Shown here piece after piece: positions 8,395 to 15,899 of a DNA stretch of 64,000 bases (positions are counted from its first letter, which is position 1; each line of letters starts with the position of its first letter). The position numbers were made by a program, and so were the translations under genes. A model generated the notes under the pieces. The model was given only the letters and a program-made list of their open reading frames with translations. It searched no databases and had not been told where the DNA came from. Origin of the DNA: Fluviicola sp. (GTDB lineage Bacteria; Bacteroidota; Bacteroidia; Flavobacteriales_D; Crocinitomicaceae); assembly GCA_017983675.1 (NCBI GenBank), contig JAGOAZ010000007.1, positions 62,001 through 126,000 of the forward strand. Reading direction: 5' to 3'.

Positions 8395-9297
8395 TCACTC
8401 CGAATTTCTCGGGTGAAAACTCAAGATGGCTTCGCGTAAAAAGCGTTGGTCCAAATGCGTGTAGATTTCTGTGGTAGTGATGCTTTCGTGTCCCAACATG
8501 TCTTGAATTGCGCGTAAGTTGGCTCCTCCTTCGATGAGGTGAGTAGCAAATGAATGGCGAAAGGTATGTGGACTGATGTTTTTTTCAATCCCAGCAAGAA
8601 ACGCTAGGTTTTTGATGATGGTGAAAATCATCACACGAGTCAATTGTGCGCCTCTTCTGTTTAAAAAAACATACGCTTCTTGTCCTTTTTTAATTGGTAC
8701 AAGTGGTCGGTCGGTTGCGACATAGGTTCCAACTTCTGCAATGACACTGGGACTGACAGGAACCAATCGTTCTTTGTTCCCTTTTCCGATGACACGAACG
8801 AATCCTTCTTCAAAAAAACAATCTTCGAAACGTAAATTAACCAGTTCGCTAACCCGCAACCCGCAACTGTACAATGTTTCAATAATTGCTTTGTTACGCT
8901 GTCCTTCTGCCGTTGCTAAATCAATCTGAGCAATAATGCGGTCGATTTCTTCGATGGTTAATACCTCTGGTAATTTCCGTCCGATTTTCGGCAACTCTAA
9001 ACCTTCCGAAGGATCGTCATTGCGTAAATCTTCTAAGATCAAAAAATCGAAAAACTGTTTCCAGCCACTAATGATGCGAGCTTGAGAACGGGCGCTTAGT
9101 CCAAGATCGAAAAGTGCTGCAATGAATTGTTTTAAATGTCCCGTTTGAATATGAATCGGCGATAATTGATAAGATTCACAAAAGTCTTTTAACTTTACAA
9201 CATCTTGTTGGTAGGCGAAGATCGAATTTTCCGCTAAACTGCGTTCTATTTTCAAGTAATGAACAAATTGTTTAATATAGCGTTCCCAATCCTTCAT
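8395..9297 (-). CDS. xerD: Tyrosine recombinase XerD
   Basis: This 300-residue site-specific recombinase works with XerC at dif to resolve chromosome dimers. A SAM-like N-terminal core-binding domain (1-90) precedes the catalytic domain, whose residues are visible: Arg in SCGLRVSEL, His and Arg in HTFRHSFATHL, His in MLGHES and the nucleophilic Tyr in TEIYTHLD. Length and lack of any phage or integrative genes nearby argue for housekeeping XerD rather than an integrase. Its start codon is 2 bp from that of the divergent aroQ. Confidence 0.92.
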   Translation of the reverse strand: MKDWERYIKQFVHYLKIERSLAENSIFAYQQDVVKLKDFCESYQLSPIHIQTGHLKQFIAALFDLGLSARSQARIISGWKQFFDFLILEDLRNDDPSEGLELPKIGRKLPEVLTIEEIDRIIAQIDLATAEGQRNKAIIETLYSCGLRVSELVNLRFEDCFFEEGFVRVIGKGNKERLVPVSPSVIAEVGTYVATDRPLVPIKKGQEAYVFLNRRGAQLTRVMIFTIIKNLAFLAGIEKNISPHTFRHSFATHLIEGGANLRAIQDMLGHESITTTEIYTHLDQRFLREAILSFHPRNSE

Positions 9298-9299
9298 AT

Positions 9300-9713
9300 A
9301 TGAACATTCTTATTATCAATGGCCCGAATTTAAATCTTTTAGGTGAACGAGAGCCTGAAATTTATGGAAATCAATCATTTTTATCGTTTTTAACTGATTT
9401 GAAGCGTGAATTTGAGGGAGAGATCAGTTATTTCCAATCGAATATTGAGGGTGAAATCATCGATCAATTACAGCAAGCGAAGGTTGATGGAATAATTTTG
9501 AACGCTGGAGGATACTCGCATACGAGTGTTGCTATTCGCGATTGTATTGCTGCAATAACAACACCTGTAGTTGAAGTGCACATTTCTAATTTGGCACAAC
9601 GCGAATCGTTTCGTCATGATTCACTCATTACAGCTGTTTGCAAAGGTTCAATTATGGGATTTGGATTAGCTGGTTACCGATTGGCTTTGAAAGCATTTAA
9701 CTTGAAATGCTGA
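9300..9713 (+). CDS. aroQ: Type II 3-dehydroquinate dehydratase
   Basis: This 137-residue enzyme catalyses the third step of the shikimate pathway, dehydration of 3-dehydroquinate, as a cytosolic dodecamer. Signatures are the start NILIINGPNLNLLGEREPEIYG with the catalytic Tyr in the flexible loop, LNAGGYSHTSVAIRD and VEVHISN. Length is normal. The ATG is fixed because the family begins directly with this strand. It is 2 bp from the xerD start, so its promoter must lie inside xerD or the mRNA is leaderless; I found no clear -7 box. Confidence 0.95.
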   Translation: MNILIINGPNLNLLGEREPEIYGNQSFLSFLTDLKREFEGEISYFQSNIEGEIIDQLQQAKVDGIILNAGGYSHTSVAIRDCIAAITTPVVEVHISNLAQRESFRHDSLITAVCKGSIMGFGLAGYRLALKAFNLKC

Positions 9714-9730
9714 TTCAGGTCATAATTTTG

Positions 9731-9753
9731 TAGAGTGAATCGCTCTACCTTTG
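9731..9753 (+). promoter_or_regulatory. Promoter with overlapping palindrome before an outer-membrane protein gene
   Basis: A -7 box TACCTTTG (9746-9753, TAnnTTTG) follows TTG at 9728-9730 (15-nt spacer, slightly short). The spacer is occupied by the near-palindrome TAGAGTGAATCGCTCTA (9731-9747), 5-bp arms that would suit a repressor or activator site. The operator role is an inference. Confidence 0.5.
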
Positions 9754-9768
9754 TATAAAAACAATCTT

Positions 9769-10587
9769 ATGCGCATTTTATTCACCGTTGCTTTTTTGGC
9801 TTCATTAACACTTCATGCACAACCTGCAGCTTTTAAACCCAATCAAAAAGGGAACTTATATTTTTATTGGGGATGGAATAAGGCCGATTATTCAAAATCA
9901 GACATTCATTTCAAAGGAACAAGTTATGATTTTACGTTGTATGATGTAATTGCAAACGACCGTCAGTCTCCCTTTTCAACGAAGATTTATTTGAATCCTA
10001 AGAATTTAACGATTCCACAAACAAACATGCGTTTGGGGTATTATTTCAAAGATAATTACCAACTATCTATCGGTGTTGATCATATGAAATACGTTATGTT
10101 GAGTGGTCAAACAGCAGAAATAAATGGAACGATTGCCAATTCAGGAACGGCTTATGATGGTGTTTATAATCACCAACAATTTGTAGTCGCACCAAATTTT
10201 TTATTATTTGAACATACCGATGGTTTGAATTACCTCAATACCGAAATTCGTCGTTCAGATGTGCTCTGGGAAAAGAATAAAGTAATCATTAGTAGTCAAT
10301 TCGGAGGTGGAGTTGGTGCGTTGATGCCTAAAACAAATTGCACCTTATTAAACAATGCGCGCAACGATCAATTTCACTTAGCTGGATTTGGATTAGGAAT
10401 CGTTGGAGCCTTAAACGTCACATTTTATAAGTACTTTTTTATTCAAGGAGAATTAAAAGGAGGCTATATAAACATGCCAGATATTCGAACAACTCAATTC
10501 AAAGCAGACAGAGCAAGTCAACATTTCTTTTTCTCTCAATACAACGTAAATATTGGTTTTCAATACCCTTTTGGTAAAAAGAAATAA
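9769..10587 (+). CDS. Outer-membrane beta-barrel protein, unknown function
   Basis: This protein of about 272 residues has a signal peptide (MRILFTVAFLASLTLHAQ) followed by alternating aromatic/hydrophobic strands typical of a small outer-membrane barrel (GNLYFYWGWNKADYS, RLGYYFKDNYQLSIGVDHMKY). The C-terminal strand is NVNIGFQYPFGKKK. I recognise it only as a conserved Flavobacteriia hypothetical. The start at 9769 was chosen over an in-frame TTG at 9751 because that TTG is part of the -7 box. Its stop codon directly abuts the stop of the convergent methyltransferase gene, with no terminator. Confidence 0.7.
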   Translation: MRILFTVAFLASLTLHAQPAAFKPNQKGNLYFYWGWNKADYSKSDIHFKGTSYDFTLYDVIANDRQSPFSTKIYLNPKNLTIPQTNMRLGYYFKDNYQLSIGVDHMKYVMLSGQTAEINGTIANSGTAYDGVYNHQQFVVAPNFLLFEHTDGLNYLNTEIRRSDVLWEKNKVIISSQFGGGVGALMPKTNCTLLNNARNDQFHLAGFGLGIVGALNVTFYKYFFIQGELKGGYINMPDIRTTQFKADRASQHFFFSQYNVNIGFQYPFGKKK

Positions 10588-11370
10588 CTATTCCCCAACA
10601 ATAGAGTAAACCATCGGTATTTTATTCCCTAAGTGTTGAATGCGGAATTTTCCAGGTTCAAATTCTTCTAAATGGCGAAAGCAGGAGTAAGGTGAATAAT
10701 CATATTCCTTAAAATCGATCACTTGGACGGAATTGTTTTTTAATGCTTGAAAGATTTCTCCAAGTCCATGATTCCAACCAACAGAAAGCTTTTTGATTGG
10801 CGCATCTTTGACTGCGTACGTGCCTTCTTCTGTTTCGATAATTGGTTCGTCTAAGAAATAGCGGTAAGTTATTGCGCTAAAATCATCGTCTAACATCCAA
10901 ACAACTGGATGAAAATCTGCCATGATAAATTTGCCATCAGGTTTCAAAAATTGGCGAATGACTGATGCCCATTTGTCCAAATCGGGTAACCAACCAATGG
11001 TGCCATAACTGGTGAAAACGATATCAAATTGTTCATCAAGAAATGCTGGTAAATTGTAGATGTCGCAACAAATGAAACTTGCTGATAATCCCAATTCGTT
11101 GTTCAATGCGCGTGCTTGTTCAATTGCTTTTTCTGAGAAATCGACTCCCGTTACTTGTGCGCCCATACGAGCTAACGACAAAGAATCTTGCCCAAAATGG
11201 CACTGTAAATGTAAAACTCGTTTTCCTGTTACATCTCCCAATAATGCTAATTCGATTTCTTTTAATGTGTTTTTACCTGCCATAAAGGCTGTTTGTTCAT
11301 AAAAGTCACTTGCCAAATGATGTGCAACTTTTTCGTTCCAAAGTTCTTTGTTGATTGACAGGTAATCCAT
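10588..11370 (-). CDS. Class I SAM-dependent methyltransferase
   Basis: This 260-residue protein has the Rossmann methyltransferase core. Motif I is VLHLQCHFGQDSLSLARMG, followed by the acidic VTGVDFSE and motif IV FDIVFTSYGTIGWL. The family resembles small-molecule methyltransferases (type 11/25); the substrate cannot be read from sequence. It is the last gene of a minus-strand set with the GWxTD protein and the GT2 glycosyltransferase: only 1 bp separates it from the GT2 stop. That context suggests methylation of an envelope glycan or precursor, as an inference. Confidence 0.85.
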   Translation of the reverse strand: MDYLSINKELWNEKVAHHLASDFYEQTAFMAGKNTLKEIELALLGDVTGKRVLHLQCHFGQDSLSLARMGAQVTGVDFSEKAIEQARALNNELGLSASFICCDIYNLPAFLDEQFDIVFTSYGTIGWLPDLDKWASVIRQFLKPDGKFIMADFHPVVWMLDDDFSAITYRYFLDEPIIETEEGTYAVKDAPIKKLSVGWNHGLGEIFQALKNNSVQVIDFKEYDYSPYSCFRHLEEFEPGKFRIQHLGNKIPMVYSIVGE

Positions 11371-11371
11371 A

Positions 11372-12397
11372 TTAGTGCAATTTGCGTAGGTTCAACTTTG
11401 AAAAGGTAGTTATTCGTTGAAAAAAAACTGCCCAAAGGATACTGCCTTTATAAATGCCATTGGTGGCTTTGTTTGGAAGTGCTTTCCATTTTTTTCGTTC
11501 TTTCAGTGATGAAGGTAACATGCTGTAAAACGAAAAATGTGCTTTAATGATGGCAAAACAGTGTTTGAATTGTCCTTTTACAACATACATTCCACCTGCA
11601 ATTCCATCGAGTAAAAGTCTTCTAAGTATTACCAAACCTACAAAAGTAGGTTGATTTTTATGTATCATCAACAAGCTGTTTCGGAAATTCAAAAAGGTTT
11701 TTCTTGGACTGTTGTAGTTAAGTGTTCCACCACCTACGTGGTAAACAATAGAAGTAGGAACAACCATTAATGAATATCCCAACCGTTGAATGCGCCAACA
11801 CAAATCGATTTCTTCCATGTGTGCAAAAAAGCGTTCATCGAAACCGTCCAATTTCCAGTATACTTCAGATCGAATGAGCATACACGCTCCGCTTGTCCAA
11901 AAAACCTTGCTTGGATAATCGTATTGGTTGGAATCAGTTTCGACATGATCGAGTAAACGACCTCTGCAAAAAGGGTAATGCAATGCGTCGATATAACCTC
12001 CAGCGGCACCAGCGTGTTCAAAAAGCGATTGGTTGTGAAACGCTTTGATTTTGGGTTGGCATGCTGCAACTGATGGATCATCCATAACTGCACGTAAAGG
12101 TTCTAGCCAGTTTTCAGTCACTTCCACATCGCTATTGAGTAACATATAAAACTCGGCATTCACTTTTTTCAAAGCGTCATTGTATCCTTTTGCGAATCCG
12201 CCGTTATGTTCATTTTGAACAATAACTACCGTTGGAAAATTTTCTTTTACCCAATTAACAGACGCGTCAGTTGAAGCATTGTCTGCTAAAACAATTGAAC
12301 TATTGCTGCTAAATGCAGAAACTGTTGGAAGGAATTGTTGTAAAAAAGACAAGCCATTCCAGTTTAGAATGACTACAGCAATAGATCCTTTCTCCAT
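11372..12397 (-). CDS. Family 2 glycosyltransferase (rhamnosyltransferase-like)
   Basis: This protein of about 341 residues has a GT-A fold. The N-terminal nucleotide-binding strand is IAVVILNWNGLSFL, the metal-binding region is LLNSDVEV, and a later acceptor-site block is EEIDLCWRIQRLGYSLMVV. Such enzymes add sugars to surface polysaccharides or glycolipids from nucleotide sugars at the inner membrane face. I chose the ATG at 12397 because it sits 1 bp after the stop of the upstream GWxTD gene; longer in-frame starts would overlap that gene and add non-homologous residues. The basic C-terminus may be membrane-associated. Confidence 0.86.
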   Translation of the reverse strand: MEKGSIAVVILNWNGLSFLQQFLPTVSAFSSNSSIVLADNASTDASVNWVKENFPTVVIVQNEHNGGFAKGYNDALKKVNAEFYMLLNSDVEVTENWLEPLRAVMDDPSVAACQPKIKAFHNQSLFEHAGAAGGYIDALHYPFCRGRLLDHVETDSNQYDYPSKVFWTSGACMLIRSEVYWKLDGFDERFFAHMEEIDLCWRIQRLGYSLMVVPTSIVYHVGGGTLNYNSPRKTFLNFRNSLLMIHKNQPTFVGLVILRRLLLDGIAGGMYVVKGQFKHCFAIIKAHFSFYSMLPSSLKERKKWKALPNKATNGIYKGSILWAVFFQRITTFSKLNLRKLH

Positions 12398-12398
12398 G

Positions 12399-13859
12399 TT
12401 AATATTGTCGGTAATATTGGTTGCTATTTCCACCATAGGTACTTGGCAAAGCACTGTCTGGATCATTGCTTTGACCATCGCGTTTCACCAAAGCTTTTTG
12501 CCAATTTGGATTTTTCAATTCACCAATCATGTCCGAATGTAACAAGCGGTAAGCATTGTTAACAAGGTCAGGATTGTAGAAAATAAATCGTTTGTTGCTG
12601 AAGTTTTTTATTTTGTCGTATTGCCAAATCTCATACGGATATTCATTCGGAGATGTTTCACGTTGAATGATCATGCTCGGTTGTCCGTATTGCAAAAACA
12701 CACGACCTCGGTCAGTTTCATAACCATCTTGGAAGTTGTTTGCATATAATTGCTGAACAAGCATGATTTGTTTTTTGTAGTTCAACCAAGCATCTGTAGC
12801 ACTAGTTCCAGAGGTTTGAATCCAGAATTGTTGCAAATGTTTGCGGTAATTCTCTAGATTTTTGGATTTCAATGTTTGGAGAATTTGTTTACTATCAGCT
12901 GGTCGTGCAATCGGCAACAAACTAGCTAGGTAGAAATGAAGCGAATCGTCCGTTACAGAGGCTTGAAAACTTGGATCAAGTACAATTGTTTCTAAGGTGA
13001 TATCTGCTGAAAACTCATTAATTCGTTCAAAGTAATACACCGATATGGGACAGAGTTTTGCGTTGTTTCTATCAATAACTTCAATTTCAAAACGGTAAGA
13101 ACCACTTGGTAATTTACTGATATCAAGGGAGCGTAAAAAAGGAACAACAGGCGCAGTTTTGATTTTATTAAACTTAGTAAACCCTTCCAATTCTTTGTTT
13201 GTTTTCGTTTCGATAATACGCTGTTTGATAGCGAAAACAGTATCATTTAGTGTGTTGGTGTTGTAAATTTCTATGTAAAAAGGGAAATTAGCTAGTTCTT
13301 GATCGTAAAAATTAGAAATACGCGGAATGATTTCATAACCACTTTTCGTAAACACAGTTGGTATATCATTTTCACTAATTGCATTTTTTGTTGCTGTTTC
13401 AATCATTAACACATCAGAAGTGCTAATAGTATTGTTCATTTCCGGAATAACGATGTCAATCATACCTTTGATTGGCTCATTTCCAGCAACCAAATCTGTT
13501 AATTCAATAGCTGCGTAATATTTTCCAGTAGGCAAGGTGAAATGTTGAATATCATAGAAATCTTCAAAGATAGAATCACGCACAACGGGACTCTCTAAAA
13601 CATAAGTTTCTTGTTTTAGGGTATCGCCTTTTTCATTTAAAATTGCTGTATTGAGTTTGATTGCTGCTTGCAAACCTTGGTTTTTTTGCTGGTATTTCAA
13701 CGAGTACGCAACAAATTGAAAATGAATTTCGAGTTGAGGCCCTATGTTCGGAACATAAAAAACTTTTTGGTCAATAAAAGTTTTGAGTTGTTTTTTTTGA
13801 GAAAAACCAACCGTTAATAGTAGCGTACATAGGAAAAAAGTAGATATCCAATTTTTCAT
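12399..13859 (-). CDS. GWxTD domain-containing secreted protein
   Basis: This protein of about 486 residues has a signal peptide (MKNWISTFFLCTLLLTVGFSQ). Long beta-rich middle regions follow, then a C-terminal GWxTD domain (about 350-486), here with the variant motif GYETDRGRVFLQYGQPS and then YEIWQYD and FIFYNPD. GWxTD proteins are widespread in Bacteroidetes and of unknown role. The start at 13859 gives a clean signal peptide; an upstream in-frame ATG at 13877 is also possible. It heads the three-gene set with GT2 and a methyltransferase. Confidence 0.85.
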   Translation of the reverse strand: MKNWISTFFLCTLLLTVGFSQKKQLKTFIDQKVFYVPNIGPQLEIHFQFVAYSLKYQQKNQGLQAAIKLNTAILNEKGDTLKQETYVLESPVVRDSIFEDFYDIQHFTLPTGKYYAAIELTDLVAGNEPIKGMIDIVIPEMNNTISTSDVLMIETATKNAISENDIPTVFTKSGYEIIPRISNFYDQELANFPFYIEIYNTNTLNDTVFAIKQRIIETKTNKELEGFTKFNKIKTAPVVPFLRSLDISKLPSGSYRFEIEVIDRNNAKLCPISVYYFERINEFSADITLETIVLDPSFQASVTDDSLHFYLASLLPIARPADSKQILQTLKSKNLENYRKHLQQFWIQTSGTSATDAWLNYKKQIMLVQQLYANNFQDGYETDRGRVFLQYGQPSMIIQRETSPNEYPYEIWQYDKIKNFSNKRFIFYNPDLVNNAYRLLHSDMIGELKNPNWQKALVKRDGQSNDPDSALPSTYGGNSNQYYRQY

Positions 13860-13999
13860 TTCAATGTTTTGAATCACTAAAATTAATGAATTTACTTGTT
13901 TTACAACGAAAATAAATAGGGAAGTGTAGCAAAGTTCGTTTGAATCGTATTGATTTTCAATTATAAAGAAAAAAAAACAATATTTTTTTTAGAAAATAC

Positions 14000-14029
14000 T
14001 TGCTAAAACAAAAAAGAGCAGTACTTTTG
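14000..14029 (+). promoter_or_regulatory. Promoter of tRNA-Ser
   Basis: TTG at 14000-14002, a 19-nt spacer and TACTTTTG at 14022-14029 make a textbook Bacteroidetes promoter. The mature tRNA begins 4 nt after the box, so there is virtually no 5' leader. Confidence 0.8.
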
Positions 14030-14033
14030 CCTC

Positions 14034-14121
14034 GGAGAATTGGCAGAGTGGTCGATTGCGGCAGTCTTGAAAACTGTTGTACCGCAAGGTACCGTAGGTT
14101 CGAATCCTACATTCTCCGCCA
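14034..14121 (+). tRNA. tRNA-Ser(UGA)
   Basis: The acceptor stem pairs GGAGAAT (14034-14040) with ATTCTCC (14111-14117), followed by G and an encoded CCA (14119-14121). The anticodon loop CTTGAAA carries TGA at 14068-14070. A long variable arm (TTGTACCGCAAGGTACC region) confirms a class II serine tRNA. The T-loop is GGTTCGAATCC. Confidence 0.96.
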
Positions 14122-14130
14122 GAAATTACA

Positions 14131-14164
14131 AAGCTCAGTTTTTACTGGGCTTTTTCTTTTTTTT
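14131..14164 (+). terminator. Terminator after tRNA-Ser
   Basis: AAGCTCAG and CTGGGCTT form an 8-bp stem (one G-U pair) around a TTTTTA loop, followed by a long T-tract. Confidence 0.75.
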
Positions 14165-14197
14165 AAATAAACAGTTTTCTCAGAGCCAACCTTTTAC

Positions 14198-14205
14198 TAC
14201 TTTTG
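14198..14205 (+). promoter_or_regulatory. Promoter of a T9SS cargo gene (-7 box TACTTTTG)
   Basis: TACTTTTG matches TAnnTTTG and lies 23 nt before the ATG at 14229, directly after the tRNA terminator. Confidence 0.55.
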
Positions 14206-14228
14206 TACGTCTACAAAAAAAAATAACT

Positions 14229-15398
14229 ATGATTAAAAAACTACTTATTCAACCAATGTTCTTACTATCGTTGGTATTGGTGACTTTATCTAGCAATAAA
14301 GTTGCTGCTCAAAGTCCCGTTCTTGTTCAAAATGCATCAGGACCAAACATTTGTGACGGTTACGCTTATTTGATTGACTCTACTGCAATAGTAAGCACAA
14401 TTTCTTGGCAAGGAAATGGCGCAGTTGTATCTGGTACAATGTCTGTTAATAACTTATGTCCTGGAACATATTTGTGTTACTATGCTTATCAAAGTCCAAC
14501 TGGATTGGATTCTAATTTTGTTTCATTTGTTATTGGAACTGGAACAACAAATCCTTGTGCTGGTTTCCAAGTTGCAAGCACAGTTACTAATACAACAACT
14601 GCTTTATTGTGTAACGGATCAATTGCTGTAAGTGTAACAGGTGGCTCGGGTCCGTATGCTTATTATTGGACAAATAATCTTTCTGGAAGTAATCCTACAA
14701 ATTTATGTGCTGGATCATATGGTGTTATGGTAATGGATGCAAATGGATGTGCCGATAGTTTGACTTCAGTTGTAAGTGTTGCATCAACACCTACAGTTTC
14801 TGATTCTTTGATTATTTATAATCCTAACCCATATCCTAACACACCAGTTTTAGGAACGCTTACTTCAACATTAGAAGATTGTTTATTGAATTTTAACGCT
14901 GTTGATTCAGTAGCTATGACTGGAATCTCTCCTTTTACTGTTAATCCTGGAGCTTCGTTAGATTCGGTTTTAGTTACATGGACAGTTTGGGATACAACAG
15001 GAACAGTTATCGCAACTTATCCTATTGTCTACTTCATGTCAAATACAACATTAGGAGTTTATAATTTCATGTTTGTAGTATATTGTTCACAAAAATCAAC
15101 AGATGTCAAAACAATTATTGTCAATCAATTCATGAATTTGAATTCATTGTCATTGGAATCAAATGAGGAAACAATGTTTACAATCGTTAATCCTATAGCA
15201 AATGAATTAGTAGTTGATTTGCAACAAGCGCAATCAGGAACAATCGTGGTTACTGATGCGTCAGGAAAAGTGGTTGCTCAAAAAGAATTTTTAAGTGATG
15301 CGACATTATCTTTCGATGCTGCATCATGGAACAAAGGAATGTATTTTGTAACACTTACAACTGGTAATAAGTTTACTACAAGAAAAGTGATTAAATAA
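14229..15398 (+). CDS. T9SS type A sorting domain protein with SprB-like repeat
   Basis: This protein of about 389 residues has a signal peptide (IKKLLIQPMFLLSLVLVTLSS...VAAQ). The middle contains a SprB-type repeat (LLCNGSIAVSVTGGSGPYAYYW...CAGSYGVMVMDANGCADS). The C-terminus is a type A T9SS sorting domain (about 315-389: NPIANELVV, VVTDASGKVV, GMYFVTLTTGNKFTTRKVIK). It should be exported by the Sec system, then T9SS, and attached to or released from the surface. The start at 14229 was chosen because earlier in-frame codons read through the tRNA-Ser gene. It has its own promoter and terminator, so it is monocistronic. Confidence 0.85.
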   Translation: MIKKLLIQPMFLLSLVLVTLSSNKVAAQSPVLVQNASGPNICDGYAYLIDSTAIVSTISWQGNGAVVSGTMSVNNLCPGTYLCYYAYQSPTGLDSNFVSFVIGTGTTNPCAGFQVASTVTNTTTALLCNGSIAVSVTGGSGPYAYYWTNNLSGSNPTNLCAGSYGVMVMDANGCADSLTSVVSVASTPTVSDSLIIYNPNPYPNTPVLGTLTSTLEDCLLNFNAVDSVAMTGISPFTVNPGASLDSVLVTWTVWDTTGTVIATYPIVYFMSNTTLGVYNFMFVVYCSQKSTDVKTIIVNQFMNLNSLSLESNEETMFTIVNPIANELVVDLQQAQSGTIVVTDASGKVVAQKEFLSDATLSFDAASWNKGMYFVTLTTGNKFTTRKVIK

Positions 15399-15418
15399 AT
15401 CCAAAATTAGATAAGAGA

Positions 15419-15449
15419 AAGCCGTAGCAGATTTGTTGCGGCTTTTTTA
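15419..15449 (+). terminator. Terminator after the T9SS cargo gene
   Basis: AAGCCGTAGCA pairs with TGTTGCGGCTT around a short loop and is followed by a T-run. It overlaps the last codons of the convergent XRE regulator gene. Confidence 0.7.
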
Positions 15450-15767
15450 TTTGTCTTCTTTTTCGAGTAATTGATTGTGTTTCTCGAGTAATTCAATGTA
15501 TTTATTCTTCCAATAATTTTCATTGAAATCAACATTATTTTCTATCGATAATTGCGGGAAATGAATGTTTTTTAATTCATTAATTTCCAATGAAAAATCA
15601 TGATAAATAATTTTACCTATCGCAATAACATATTCGATAGATAAATTTGGATTTTGAAACGAATCATAAATCCATTTGCGACTCTTCCCAATTCGCTTAG
15701 CAAGTTTAGTTAACGATAAGCCACTTTGTCTAACTGCTTGCTCAACTATTTCACCTCTGTGTTGCAT
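15447..15767 (-). CDS. Small XRE-type helix-turn-helix regulator
   Basis: This 106-residue protein has an N-terminal HTH (about 1-60; LSLTKLAKRIGKSRKWIYDSF) and a C-terminal helical tail (YWKNKYIELLEKHNQLLEKEDK) that looks like a dimerising coiled coil. This architecture is common in Bacteroidetes; targets are unknown. It is divergent from the Fic gene across 132 bp that contain an inverted repeat, so it may repress fic and itself. That regulatory link is an inference from position. Confidence 0.8.
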   Translation of the reverse strand: MQHRGEIVEQAVRQSGLSLTKLAKRIGKSRKWIYDSFQNPNLSIEYVIAIGKIIYHDFSLEINELKNIHFPQLSIENNVDFNENYWKNKYIELLEKHNQLLEKEDK

Positions 15768-15837
15768 GTCACAAAATTGACGACTTAATCGTTAATATAA
15801 TGTTACATAATCTATCCGAAAATGTATATAATTTTCT

Positions 15838-15878
15838 TTAATATCGTTAAAAATTTAATTTGTGTAAACCGATATTAA
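15838..15878. repeat. Inverted repeat in the XRE-fic intergenic region (putative operator)
   Basis: TTAATATCG (15838-15846) and CGATATTAA (15870-15878) are perfect 9-bp inverted arms with a 23-bp centre, just upstream of the fic -7 box. The surrounding sequence has further TTAATCG/CGTTAA fragments. This looks like a binding site for a dimeric regulator such as the adjacent XRE protein; that is an inference. Confidence 0.45.
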
Positions 15879-15888
15879 GAAAAAAGAT

Positions 15889-15896
15889 TATCTTTG
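15889..15896 (+). promoter_or_regulatory. Promoter of fic (-7 box TATCTTTG)
   Basis: A perfect TAnnTTTG box ends 3 nt before the ATG at 15900. Transcription should start at the start codon, giving leaderless mRNA. Confidence 0.65.
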
Positions 15897-15899
15897 GGT

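Noticed and set aside
8395-9297. Tyrosine recombinase as an integrase of a mobile element
   Set aside because: It has XerD length and motifs, sits among housekeeping genes, and no att repeats, tRNA junction or phage genes are near.
10585-10590. Adjacent convergent stop codons as a possible missing small gene or terminator
   Set aside because: The two stops simply abut; there is no intervening sequence, hairpin or T-run.
14040-14228. N-terminal extension of the T9SS cargo protein to 14040
   Set aside because: This stretch is the tRNA-Ser gene and its terminator; the signal peptide begins at 14229.
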